Positions 32,356-40,330 of a stretch of DNA of 52,838 nucleotides are shown one piece after another. The translations under genes were made by a program, and so were the position numbers. The stretch lies in assembly GCF_000472865.1 (NCBI RefSeq), contig NZ_AXAP01000060.1, forward strand, positions 1 to 52,838, written 5' to 3'. The notes under the pieces were generated by a model. It made no database searches. It had not been told where the DNA came from and saw only the letters and a list, made by a program, of their open reading frames with translations. This DNA comes from Bradyrhizobium elkanii WSM2783. Its GTDB lineage: Bacteria; Pseudomonadota; Alphaproteobacteria; Rhizobiales; Xanthobacteraceae. How positions within the stretch are numbered: the stretch's first letter is position 1; every line of letters begins with the position of its first letter.

Positions 32356-33695
32356 GTCGGCGGCGTGCCGTTCACGTCGAGCACATGGCCGGCGAGATAG
32401 AGCGAGCCGGTGATCAGGATGCGCGGCGGCACCTCGTAAGCAAGCTGCGAAAGCGCATGCAGCGCGGCCTCCACGCTCGCTGCGATCTCGACGCGCATGC
32501 CGAACGCGCGCGCCGCATCCGCCAGCCGGTCCGGCGGCATCGCGCCCGCACGGCCCGGAATCTCGACCGCGATGATGTGGCGCGTCAGACCGGCGAAATT
32601 GGCCAGGAAGCCGGATGCATCCTTGTTCGCCATCATGCCGGCGATCACCACCAGCGGACGCGACACGCGCTCTTCGAGATCGCCGACCGCAGTGGCCGCC
32701 ACGCGACCGCCTTCGGCATTGTGTCCGCCATCGAGCCAGATCTCGGAGCCCGGCGGCGCCAGATTGACCAGCGCACCCGACGCCAGCCGCTGCATTCGCG
32801 CCGGCCACTCGGCATTGACGATGCCGGCCTCGAACGAAGCGATCCCGATCTTGAACGCATCGATCGCACGCAGCGTCGCGATCGCAAGCCCCGCATTGTC
32901 GAACTGGTGACGGCCGAACAGTTTTGGCGCTGCCAGATCCATCAGGCCGCGGTCATCCTGATAGACCAGCCGGCCGCGCTCGACCCCGACATGCCATTGC
33001 TGTCCGGCCACGTGCAGTGGGGCCCGTCGGCGCGCCGCCTGAGCCTCGACGACGGTCATCGCATCAGGCGACTGCTCGGCACAGATCACCGGCACGCCGC
33101 GCTTGATGATCGCGGCCTTCTCGCCTGCGATCGCGGTCAGTGTGTCGCCGAGGAATTCGGTGTGATCCATGCTGATCGGCGCGATGACGGAGGCAAGCGG
33201 CGTCTCGACCACATTGGTCGAATCCAGCCTGCCGCCGAGACCGACCTCCAGCAGCGTGACGTCGGCCGCATGCTGGGCGAACAGGCAGAACGCCGCCGCG
33301 GTCTCGATCTCGAAGATCGTGATCGGCTGGCCGTCATTGACCCGTTCGCAATGCTCGAGCACCGCGCGCAATTCATCATCGCTAACAAGCACGCCGCCAC
33401 CGACGCGGCCGAGCCGATAGCACTCATTCAGCCGCACCAGATAGGGCGAGGTGAAGACATGCACACGCAAGCCGGCTGCTTCCAGGATCGCACGCAAATA
33501 AGCGATCGTGGAGCCCTTGCCGTTGGTGCCGGCAACATGGATCACCGGCGGCAGCTTGCGCTCGGGATGATCGAGCCGCGCGAGCAGGGCGTGCATGCGA
33601 TCGAGGCTGAGATCGATCGTCTTCGGATGCAGCGCCGACAGGCGCGCAACCAGCTCGCCGAGCGGCGGCGATGGCTGGGCGGGCGGTACGCTCAC
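32352..33695 (-). CDS. folC: Folylpolyglutamate/dihydrofolate synthase FolC
   Basis: Adds glutamate to dihydropteroate and tetrahydrofolate. GTG 33695 overlaps the accD stop (GTGA) and gives 447 residues. The ATP site is HVAGTNGKGSTIAYL; FTSPYLVRLNE, EVGLGGRLDSTNVV, SMDHTEFLG and the C-terminal EIWLDGGHNAEGG are Mur-ligase-family signatures. It is coupled to accD and to the phosphoesterase, within the conserved accD-folC pair. Confidence 0.94.
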   Translation of the reverse strand: MSVPPAQPSPPLGELVARLSALHPKTIDLSLDRMHALLARLDHPERKLPPVIHVAGTNGKGSTIAYLRAILEAAGLRVHVFTSPYLVRLNECYRLGRVGGGVLVSDDELRAVLEHCERVNDGQPITIFEIETAAAFCLFAQHAADVTLLEVGLGGRLDSTNVVETPLASVIAPISMDHTEFLGDTLTAIAGEKAAIIKRGVPVICAEQSPDAMTVVEAQAARRRAPLHVAGQQWHVGVERGRLVYQDDRGLMDLAAPKLFGRHQFDNAGLAIATLRAIDAFKIGIASFEAGIVNAEWPARMQRLASGALVNLAPPGSEIWLDGGHNAEGGRVAATAVGDLEERVSRPLVVIAGMMANKDASGFLANFAGLTRHIIAVEIPGRAGAMPPDRLADAARAFGMRVEIAASVEAALHALSQLAYEVPPRILITGSLYLAGHVLDVNGTPPT

Positions 33696-34633
33696 GCGTG
33701 CGGCGCTGCCGGCACGGTTTCCGGTGCCGAGACGATCTGGGTGGGTGCCGTGACCTCCGGCGCAGGTTTCGAGGGCACCTGCAGCGCCGGCGATTTGGTG
33801 AGCAGGCGGCACAGCCGTGCCAGCGTCGCGCGCATGTCGTGGCGATGCACGACCATGTCGACCATGCCGTGGTCGCGCAGATATTCGGCGCGCTGGAATC
33901 CGTCCGGCAGTTTCTCGCGGATAGTCTGCTCGATCACGCGCGCGCCGGCAAAGCCGATCAGCGCGCCGGGCTCGGCGATATGCACGTCTCCCAGCATCGC
34001 ATAGGAGGCGGTGACGCCGCCGGTGGTCGGATTGGTCAGTACGACGATGTAGGGCTGCTTGGCTTCGCGCAACATCTGCACGCCCACGGTCGTCCGCGGC
34101 ATCTGCATCAGCGACAGAATGCCTTCCTGCATCCGCGCGCCGCCCGAGGCGGCGAACACGATGAAGGGCGACTTCTTCTCGACCGCGAGCTCGAGCCCGC
34201 GCACCATCGCCTCCCCGGCAGCCATGCCGAGCGAACCGCCCATGAAGTCGAAATCCTGCACCGCGATCACGACGCCCGCGCCCTCGAGCTTGCCGTATCC
34301 GACCTTGATCGCGTCATTGAGACTGGTCTTGGCCCGCGCATCCTTGATGCGGTCGACATATTTGCGCTCGTCGCGGAACTTCAGCGGATCGGGTGTTACG
34401 TCCGGCAGCGCCACGTCGAACCAGGTCTCGTTGTCGAAGATCGACTTCAGCCGCGCCACCGCGCCCATGCGCATGTGGTAATTCGAGCCGGGGATGACGA
34501 ACTGGTTGGCCTCGACGTCCTTGTAGAACACGAGCTGCCCGGAATCCGGGCACTTGATCCAAAGATTCTCCGGCGTCTCGCGCCGCAGGATGCTGCGGAT
34601 CTTCGGCCGGACGACATTGGTGAGCCAGTTCAT
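33692..34633 (-). CDS. accD: Acetyl-CoA carboxylase carboxyltransferase subunit beta AccD
   Basis: The beta subunit of carboxyltransferase, giving malonyl-CoA. The 313 residues align with AccD throughout: LWIKCPDSGQLVFY, then GSNYHMRMG, and the crotonase-type core GGSLGMAAGEAMVRGLE, ASGGARMQEGILSLMQ and PTTGGVTASYAMLGD. The E. coli zinc ribbon needs four cysteines; here only Cys28 remains and the second pair reads IPGS, so zinc binding is lost, as I recall for other rhizobial AccD. Follows trpA and is coupled to folC. Confidence 0.95.
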   Translation of the reverse strand: MNWLTNVVRPKIRSILRRETPENLWIKCPDSGQLVFYKDVEANQFVIPGSNYHMRMGAVARLKSIFDNETWFDVALPDVTPDPLKFRDERKYVDRIKDARAKTSLNDAIKVGYGKLEGAGVVIAVQDFDFMGGSLGMAAGEAMVRGLELAVEKKSPFIVFAASGGARMQEGILSLMQMPRTTVGVQMLREAKQPYIVVLTNPTTGGVTASYAMLGDVHIAEPGALIGFAGARVIEQTIREKLPDGFQRAEYLRDHGMVDMVVHRHDMRATLARLCRLLTKSPALQVPSKPAPEVTAPTQIVSAPETVPAAPHA

Positions 34634-34725
34634 GCTTCGCTCCGAAATGCGGTCGGTTCCGCATTGGCTGAATATATGGCGGGCCGGGTAACGCCCGGCA
34701 AGCCGCCTGCAACGACGGTAGCGGC

Positions 34726-35562
34726 CTATTCGGCCGCTTGTTTGGCGCCTCGCACGCCCTGCGCCAGCGCGGCAGCAAGATCGGCAACGGCCGGCACGGT
34801 CCTGGCGGTAGCCCGCCCCTCCGCATCGAGACTGCCGCGCAGGGCATCGACCAGCGCGGTGCCGACCACCGCCCCGCTGCTACTCTCGGCAATGGCTCGA
34901 GCGGCTTCCGGCGTGCGGATGCCGAAACCGACGCAGACCGGCAGCTTGGTATGCCGCTTGATGCGTGCCACCGCTTCGCCGACCGCCGTGGCGTCTGCCG
35001 CCGCGGCGCCGGTGATGCCGGTGATCGAGACATAATAGACAAAGCCCGAGGTGTTCGCGAGCACCGCCGGCAGGCGCTTGTCGTCAGTGGTCGGCGTCGC
35101 CAGGCGGATGAAATTGAGCCCGGCCTTCATCGCCGGCAGGCACAGCTCGGTGTCCTCCTCCGGCGGCAGGTCGACGATGATCAGGCCATCGACGCCCGCG
35201 GCCTTGGCATCGGCGAGGAACTTGTCGACGCCATAGATGTAGATCGGATTGTAATAGCCCATCAGCACCAGCGGCGTGGCGTTATCATCCTTGCGGAAGC
35301 TGCGCACCATCTCGAGCGTCTTCTTCAGCGTCATGCCGCCCTTGAGCGCGCGCAGCCCCGCTGCCTGGATCGACGGCCCATCCGCCATCGGATCGGTGAA
35401 GGGCATGCCGATCTCGATGATATCAGCGCCTGCCTTCGGCAGCGCCTTGAGGATGTCGAGCGATGTCGCAGGGTCGGGATCGCCGGCCATCACGAAGGTG
35501 ACAAAAGCGGAGCGGCCCTGCTTCGCAAGCTCGGCAAAACGTGCATCGATACGGGTGGTCAT
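34726..35562 (-). CDS. trpA: Tryptophan synthase alpha subunit TrpA
   Basis: Cleaves indole-3-glycerol phosphate and passes indole to TrpB. The 278-residue TIM barrel has the catalytic Glu in DIIEIGMPFTDPMADGP, the Asp in IIVDLPPEED, and the phosphate-binding GFGIRTPEAA and SGAVVGTALV. In most relatives the trpB stop is next to the trpA start; here they are about 0.5 kb apart because of the DUF559 cassette. About 90 bp then separate trpA from accD. Confidence 0.95.
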   Translation of the reverse strand: MTTRIDARFAELAKQGRSAFVTFVMAGDPDPATSLDILKALPKAGADIIEIGMPFTDPMADGPSIQAAGLRALKGGMTLKKTLEMVRSFRKDDNATPLVLMGYYNPIYIYGVDKFLADAKAAGVDGLIIVDLPPEEDTELCLPAMKAGLNFIRLATPTTDDKRLPAVLANTSGFVYYVSITGITGAAAADATAVGEAVARIKRHTKLPVCVGFGIRTPEAARAIAESSSGAVVGTALVDALRGSLDAEGRATARTVPAVADLAAALAQGVRGAKQAAE

Positions 35563-35584
35563 GGCGCGGCATTCGCTGTGCTAT

Positions 35585-35633
35585 ACCTCTCCCCTCCGGG
35601 GAGAGGTCGGCTGCGCAGCAGCCGGGTGAGGGG
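35585..35633. repeat. Left 49-bp inverted repeat of the DUF559 cassette
   Basis: Starts ACCTCTCCCC, folds as CCTCTCCCC-TCC-GGGGAGAGG, then TCGGCTGC/GCAGCCGG and ends GTGAGGGG. It matches the right copy (35989-36037, inverted) at 47 of 49 positions; the differences lie in the hairpin loop. It ends two bases before the DUF559 ATG. Confidence 0.85.
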
Positions 35634-35634
35634 G

Positions 35635-35979
35635 ATGGAGAGGTTCAAGGCAAGAGCACGAAGCCTCCGCGCGTCGCAGACCAGCGCCGAGGCCAAACTT
35701 TGGCAGGCATTGCGCAACAGGAAGCTGGCGCGATGGAAATTCCGCCGCCAGCATCCAATCGATCGGTACATCGTCGATTTCGTCACGCTCGATGGGAAAT
35801 TGATCGTCGAGGTCGACGGAGCGACCCATTCCAGGGACTCAGAGATCAAGTACGACGAGGCGCGAACAAAGGTTCTCGAAGCCTGCGGCTTCCTCGTCGT
35901 GCGCGTCCAGAATACGGACGTATATGAGAATCTCGACGGGGTGCTTGAGATGATCGAAACCTCACTTCGGTTCGAGTGA
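35635..35979 (+). CDS. DUF559-domain endonuclease-like protein
   Basis: A 114-residue protein of the DUF559 (Vsr/PD-(D/E)XK-like) group. Visible are RNRKLARWKFRRQHPIDRYIVDF and LDGKLIVEVDGATH, with D48, E59 and D61/H65 as the likely metal-site residues, then GFLVVRVQN. ATG 35635 has an open GAGGGG just before it, supplied by the left repeat. It is antisense to and between trpB and trpA, and framed by 49-bp inverted repeats. No function is firmly known for stand-alone DUF559 proteins. The arrangement suggests a mobile or formerly mobile unit. Confidence 0.85.
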   Translation: MERFKARARSLRASQTSAEAKLWQALRNRKLARWKFRRQHPIDRYIVDFVTLDGKLIVEVDGATHSRDSEIKYDEARTKVLEACGFLVVRVQNTDVYENLDGVLEMIETSLRFE

Positions 35980-35988
35980 GTGGAGAGA

Positions 35989-36037
35989 CCCCTCACCCGG
36001 CTGCTGCGCAGCCGACCTCTCCCCTGCGGGGAGAGGT
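35989..36037. repeat. Right 49-bp inverted repeat of the DUF559 cassette
   Basis: Inverted copy of 35585-35633: begins CCCCTCACCCGG, then the GCTGC/GCAGC stem, and ends with the CCTCTCCCC-TGC-GGGGAGAGG hairpin. It lies 9 bp after the DUF559 stop and 24 bp before the trpB stop. Confidence 0.85.
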
Positions 36038-36061
36038 CAGAAAGGGAGCGGCGGCGAGAGG

Positions 36062-37279
36062 TCACTTGTTTCGGCCCTTCAAGATGTCGCCGACTTGCGG
36101 CACGTCCTTGTCGCCGCGGCCGGAGAGGTTGACCACCATCAGGTGATCCCTGGGCCGCTTCGGTGCGAGCTCCATCACCTTGGCGATGGCATGCGCGGGC
36201 TCGAGCGCCGGGATGATGCCTTCGAGCCGCGACAGCAGCTGGAAGGCTTCCAGCGCTTCCTCATCGGTCGCCGAGAGATAGTTGACGCGGCCGGTCTCGT
36301 GCAGCCAGGCGTGCTCCGGCCCAATGCCGGGATAGTCCAACCCGGCCGAGATCGAATGTGCCTCCTGGATCTGGCCGTCTTCGTCCATCAACAGATAGGT
36401 GCGGTTGCCATGCAGCACGCCGGGCCGGCCACCCGCGATCGACGCCGCATGCAATTGCGTCAAACCGTGGCCGGCAGCCTCGACGCCGAAGATCTCGACC
36501 GAAGGATCATCGAGGAACGGATGGAACAGCCCCATCGCGTTGGAGCCGCCGCCGATGCAGGCGACGAGCGAATCCGGCAGGCGGCCCTCGACCTCCTGCA
36601 ATTGCTGGCGCGTTTCGATGCCGATGATCGATTGGAAATCGCGCACCATCATCGGATAGGGATGCGGGCCAGCCACCGTGCCGATGCAGTAGAATGTGTC
36701 GTGCACATTGGTGACCCAATCGCGCAGCGCATCGTTCATCGCATCCTTCAGGGTGCGCGCGCCCGACTGCACCGGGACCACCTTGGCGCCCAGCATCTCC
36801 ATGCGGATCACGTTGGGCTGCTGCCGCGCGACATCGACCGCGCCCATATAGACCACGCATTCGAGCCCGAACCGCGCGCACAGCGTCGCGGTGGCGACGC
36901 CGTGCTGGCCGGCGCCGGTCTCGGCGATAATACGCTTCTTGCCCATCCGGCGCGCCAGCATGATCTGGCCAAGCACATTGTTGACCTTGTGCGAGCCGGT
37001 GTGGTTGAGCTCCTCGCGCTTGAAATAGATTTTTGCGCCGCCGAGATGCTCGGTCAGCCGCTCGGCGAAATAGAGCGGCGACGGCCGGCCGACATAGTGC
37101 TTCAGATGGCCGTCCATCTCCTTCTGGAAGGCAGGATCGGCCTTGGCCTCGGCATAGGCTTTTTCGAGGTCGAGGATCAGCGGCATCAGCGTTTCCGCGA
37201 CGAAACGTCCGCCGAAAATGCCGAAATGCCCGCGTTCGTCGGGACCGCTGCGGAAAGAGTTGGGTAGTGCTGGACTCAT
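36062..37279 (-). CDS. trpB: Tryptophan synthase beta subunit TrpB
   Basis: PLP enzyme joining indole and serine to tryptophan. The 405 residues show the PLP Lys in LNHTGSHKVNNVLGQ, the E-T-G-A-G-Q-H-G stretch in IIAETGAGQHGVATA, the phosphate loop CIGGGSNAMGLF and SAGLDYPGIGPEHAWL. It follows trpF by 7 bp and precedes trpA, with the antisense DUF559 cassette in between. Confidence 0.96.
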   Translation of the reverse strand: MSPALPNSFRSGPDERGHFGIFGGRFVAETLMPLILDLEKAYAEAKADPAFQKEMDGHLKHYVGRPSPLYFAERLTEHLGGAKIYFKREELNHTGSHKVNNVLGQIMLARRMGKKRIIAETGAGQHGVATATLCARFGLECVVYMGAVDVARQQPNVIRMEMLGAKVVPVQSGARTLKDAMNDALRDWVTNVHDTFYCIGTVAGPHPYPMMVRDFQSIIGIETRQQLQEVEGRLPDSLVACIGGGSNAMGLFHPFLDDPSVEIFGVEAAGHGLTQLHAASIAGGRPGVLHGNRTYLLMDEDGQIQEAHSISAGLDYPGIGPEHAWLHETGRVNYLSATDEEALEAFQLLSRLEGIIPALEPAHAIAKVMELAPKRPRDHLMVVNLSGRGDKDVPQVGDILKGRNK

Positions 37280-37286
37280 CGAACCA

Positions 37287-38108
37287 TCAATTCTTCTGTG
37301 GCGCGCGCGGGCGCGCTGTCTCTACTCCCTCGCCCCGCTCTTGCGGGGAGAGGGTCGGGGTGAGGGGCTCTCGCCGCAAATTCGCTAGCAGTTGTGATCG
37401 CGGAGACTCCCCCTCACCCGGATCGCTAGCGCGATCCGACCTCTCCCCGTGAACGGGGAGAGGTGAAGGGACGCCACGCGCGGCGCGGATGAAAGCGCGG
37501 ATCAGCTCGGGATCCTTGATGCCGGGCGACCGTTCGACGCCGGACGAAATATCGACGCCGCCGGCACGGGTGACACGGACGGCCTCAGCGACATTGTCGG
37601 CATTGAGCCCGCCTGAGACCATGAAGGGCAATGCAAGCTCGAGCTGTTCCAGCACGTGCCAATCGAACACCGCCCCGAGCCCGCCCGGCCGGGTCGCGCC
37701 CTTCGGGGCGCGGGCGTCGAACAGGATGCGGTCGGCGACGGCGGCATAGCCTCCGAGCGGCGCGAGATCGGCCGTCGTTTCGACGGCGAGCACCTTCATC
37801 ACCTGCAGGCCGAGCCTCTGCTTGATGTCGCGCACGCGCGCCACCGTCTCCTTGCCGTGCAGTTGCAGGATGTCGGGCTGCAGCGTTTCGACGATGTTTT
37901 CGAGCGTGGCGTCATCCGCATCGACGGTGAGCGCCACCTTCACGGCGCGGCCTTTCGCCTGCCGGCCGAGCTCCCGCGCGGTCTCGAGCGAGAGATGCCG
38001 CGGCGAGGGCGGAAAGAACACGAAGCCCACCATGTCGGCACCGGCCTCGAGCGCGACGTCGAGCGTCTCGCGCGTAGACAGGCCGCAGATTTTGACGAGC
38101 AGGGACAT
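37287..38108 (-). CDS. trpF: Phosphoribosylanthranilate isomerase TrpF with a repeat-derived C-terminal tail
   Basis: Isomerises N-(5'-phosphoribosyl)anthranilate in tryptophan synthesis. Residues 1-212 are a normal TrpF: catalytic Cys8 (KICGLSTRE), Asp131 (ILFDARAP), GGLNADNVAEAV and GVDISSGVERSPGIKD, ending IRAFIRAARG. Residues 213-273 have no TrpF counterpart. They translate a CCTCTCCCC/GTGAGGGG palindromic repeat (SPLPVHGERSDRASDPGEGE, LTPTLSPQERGEG). The repeat appears to have inserted at the old stop and left the frame open to a new stop 7 bp before trpB. Confidence 0.93.
   Translation of the reverse strand: MSLLVKICGLSTRETLDVALEAGADMVGFVFFPPSPRHLSLETARELGRQAKGRAVKVALTVDADDATLENIVETLQPDILQLHGKETVARVRDIKQRLGLQVMKVLAVETTADLAPLGGYAAVADRILFDARAPKGATRPGGLGAVFDWHVLEQLELALPFMVSGGLNADNVAEAVRVTRAGGVDISSGVERSPGIKDPELIRAFIRAARGVPSPLPVHGERSDRASDPGEGESPRSQLLANLRREPLTPTLSPQERGEGVETARPRAPQKN
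37326..37467. repeat. Palindromic repeat translated as the TrpF tail
   Basis: Two hairpin ends, CTCGCCCCGCTCTTGCGGGGAG on one side and CCTCTCCCCGTGAACGGGGAG on the other, flank TGAGGGG and CCCCTCACCCGG segments. The right half has the same layout as the DUF559 flanking repeats, with GATCGC/GCGATC instead of the GCTGC stem. It is open in the frame of trpF. Confidence 0.75.
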
Positions 38109-38167
38109 GGTCTCTCAGGAGCGCTGCAACGGCCGAAACTGGCAGCTCCGGCACGGACGGGCGGGTT

Positions 38168-38560
38168 CTACAACGTCGCGCCCTGCTTGTCTCGCCCGAC
38201 GACCCCCGATGAACCGCCATTTGATGGAGCTGTGAGGCGACGCCGTTCGGCTTGGGCTGCGGCCAGGGTCGCCCGCAGATCGGCCAGCTCCGCCCGGGCC
38301 TGCCGGGCGTCAGCCTCATGCTGTCGCGCCGCGCGGCGCCAGCGATGCTGCTGGAACCAGGTCGCCACCCCGCCCGCGAGCACGCCCAGGATCGCCACGA
38401 TAATGAGCACGAGGAATAACGGCAGCGTTATCGCCACCGTCGGAGTGGTCGAATTGAACGGATCGAATGAAACCGTCACCAGGTGACGGTTCGCAACAGC
38501 GAAGATGATGAAGAACAGGCCAAGCAGGATGACGAGCAGCGTCGTGAAGAACTTTCGCAT
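38168..38560 (-). CDS. LapA-domain (DUF1049) inner-membrane protein
   Basis: A 130-residue membrane protein. ATG 38560 (MRKFFTTLLVIL) has GAGGG at a suitable distance; ATG/GTG codons just upstream are alternatives. Transmembrane segments lie at about 4-23 and 43-66, with the LapA pattern FAVANRHLVTVSFDP between them, then a coiled coil (about 75-110, Ala/Arg/Glu-rich). In E. coli, LapA works with LapB on LPS assembly; no lapB is in this window. It lies between trpF and ihfB on the same strand. Confidence 0.85.
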   Translation of the reverse strand: MRKFFTTLLVILLGLFFIIFAVANRHLVTVSFDPFNSTTPTVAITLPLFLVLIIVAILGVLAGGVATWFQQHRWRRAARQHEADARQARAELADLRATLAAAQAERRRLTAPSNGGSSGVVGRDKQGATL

Positions 38561-38641
38561 CACCATCCCTCGCATCGGCCGACAATCGCGTGCCGATCTA
38601 TAGCAACCGGAGACGCGGATGCGCCAGCGATCTCCGCGAGA

Positions 38642-38962
38642 TCAGGCGCTCGATTCCGGCGAGCTGCCGCCGCTGGCATCGGTGTCGCGGTTCAGGCGCT
38701 CGCGCATTTCCTTGCCGGTCTTGAAGAACGGAACGCTCTTCTGATCGACCGGCACATGCGCGCCCGTTCGCGGATTGCGGCCGGCCCGCGCCGGACGATG
38801 CTTCACCGAGAACGCGCCGAATCCACGCAGCTCAACCCGATCGCCGCGCGCCAGCGCAGCCACGATCTCATCGAGGATCGCATTGACGATGTTCTCGACA
38901 TCCCGCTGGTAGAGATGCGGGTTGTGCTCGGCGATACGCTGAACAAGTTCGGATTTGATCAT
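38642..38962 (-). CDS. ihfB: Integration host factor subunit beta
   Basis: DNA-bending protein of the HU/IHF family, 106 residues. It starts MIKSELVQRIAEHNPHL, with VELRGFGAFSVKHRPARAGRNPRTGAHVPV, including the Pro-tipped DNA-binding arm, and FKTGKEMRERLN. The short Ser/Asp C-terminal tail is usual in alphaproteobacteria. Follows sppA on the same strand, part of the conserved rpsA-sppA-ihfB order. Confidence 0.94.
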   Translation of the reverse strand: MIKSELVQRIAEHNPHLYQRDVENIVNAILDEIVAALARGDRVELRGFGAFSVKHRPARAGRNPRTGAHVPVDQKSVPFFKTGKEMRERLNRDTDASGGSSPESSA

Positions 38963-39133
38963 CGAGAGTGTGGCCCGGGACCTTGCGGATATCCATTTCC
39001 GTGAAAATGCCTTGAACTGTCAAGACGCTAAATCACTTTTGGCGCCGATGAAGAGCCGTGACAAATGGCCCGGGACCGGCTTTTCGCGATTCCCGCAATA
39101 CGGGAGTGCGGCCAGAGACCGATTGTGCGCATC

Positions 39134-40111
39134 TCAATTGCTCCCCGACGGCTGCCAAAGCGCCAGCAAGCCATCCATGCCGAACCGATCGACTGCCTGG
39201 ACCAGGCCGGCCTGCTCAATGCGGCGCGCAATCGCGCTCAAACCAAATGCATCAAGCGTGACCGAAGCGGCCGTGCGCAGGAATGTCAGATCACCGAAGC
39301 GCGGATTGAGCTTGTAGTCGCGGACCGGCAATTCGCTCTTGATCTTCTTCTCCTGAACCAGCCAGGCGACCGCAGCCCTCTCATCGCCGAGCTGATCGAT
39401 GAGCTTCAATTCCACCGCCTGCCGGCCGGTGAAGACACGCCCGTCCGCGACCTTTTCAAGCAGGGCATCATCCATGCCGCGTCGCTCCTTCACGAGGCCG
39501 CGGAACCAGGCATAGGAATCCTTCACCAGCGCATCGATCGCGGCGCGTGCTTCCGGGCTGGTTGGCTCGAAGCCGTTGGGCGCGGCTTTCAGCGGCGAGG
39601 ACTTTATCTCCTCGACCTTCACGCCCACGGTTTTCAGGAGCTCGCTGACATTCGGAAACTGGAACAACACGCCGATCGAGCCGACCAGCGAGCTCTGCTG
39701 CGCGACGATGTGGTCCGCGGCAATCGCGGTGATGTAACCGCCGGACGCCGCCAATCCCTCGACCACGACGACCAACGGCTTTTTCGCCTTCAGCCGCGTC
39801 AGCGCGTCGTAAAGCTGCTCGGAACCGGCGGTGGTGCCGCCGGGCGAATTGATATGGACGATGACGGCCGCAGCTTGCGACTTCTCGAGCCGCTCCAGCG
39901 CCTCGACACGATCCTGGTCGCTGCGGATCAGGCCCTCGATATTGATGCGCGCGATCGATCCCGCCGCCGTCAGCGAGCCGCGCCCACCCGCGACGATCAC
40001 GCCGACGCCGACAAGGGCCGCGACCGCAACCACCGCAGCCGCGACGCGCCAGAAGGTCAGCTTGCGGCGAATCCGACGACGATCGACGATCACGTCTGAA
40101 TCAAGCGACAT
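39134..40111 (-). CDS. sppA: Signal peptide peptidase SppA (S49 family)
   Basis: Membrane-bound Ser/Lys protease that degrades released signal peptides. ATG 40111 (MSLDSDVIVDRR) gives 325 residues. A single transmembrane helix lies at about 22-42. The nucleophile Ser123 is in EGLAASGGYITA and the general base Lys175 in KSSPLKAAPN, 52 residues apart as in the short B. subtilis-type SppA. NSPGGTTAGSEQLY and SLVGSIGVLFQ are further family marks. Lies between ihfB and rpsA. Confidence 0.93.
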   Translation of the reverse strand: MSLDSDVIVDRRRIRRKLTFWRVAAAVVAVAALVGVGVIVAGGRGSLTAAGSIARINIEGLIRSDQDRVEALERLEKSQAAAVIVHINSPGGTTAGSEQLYDALTRLKAKKPLVVVVEGLAASGGYITAIAADHIVAQQSSLVGSIGVLFQFPNVSELLKTVGVKVEEIKSSPLKAAPNGFEPTSPEARAAIDALVKDSYAWFRGLVKERRGMDDALLEKVADGRVFTGRQAVELKLIDQLGDERAAVAWLVQEKKIKSELPVRDYKLNPRFGDLTFLRTAASVTLDAFGLSAIARRIEQAGLVQAVDRFGMDGLLALWQPSGSN

Positions 40112-40276
40112 CGAAAATCTCCAAAAGAGCTCAACGCGTTCTTGCAATCACAGGATGACGGAGAGGTTATCAAAATACATCAATTGCGGTGCAATATGAA
40201 GAAAACAAGGCTGGCATAGAGTTACAAGCGTAGCACGGATGGAATACGCCGAGATACGCAGCCGTAGCCCCTGAAC

Positions 40277-40304
40277 AAAAAAGCCCCGGCCGAAGCCGGG
40301 GCTT
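40277..40304 (-). terminator. Rho-independent terminator of rpsA
   Basis: Read on the minus strand, AAGCCCCGGC-TTCG-GCCGGGGCTT forms a 10-bp stem with a stable TTCG loop, followed by a run of T (A 40277-40282 on the plus strand). It lies 27 bp after the rpsA stop. Confidence 0.9.
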
Positions 40305-40330
40305 GATGATGCGACGAAGAAAGCAAGTGC

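Noticed and set aside
36095..37267. Plus-strand open frame of about 390 codons over trpB
   Set aside because: Antisense shadow of trpB with Arg/His-rich translation.
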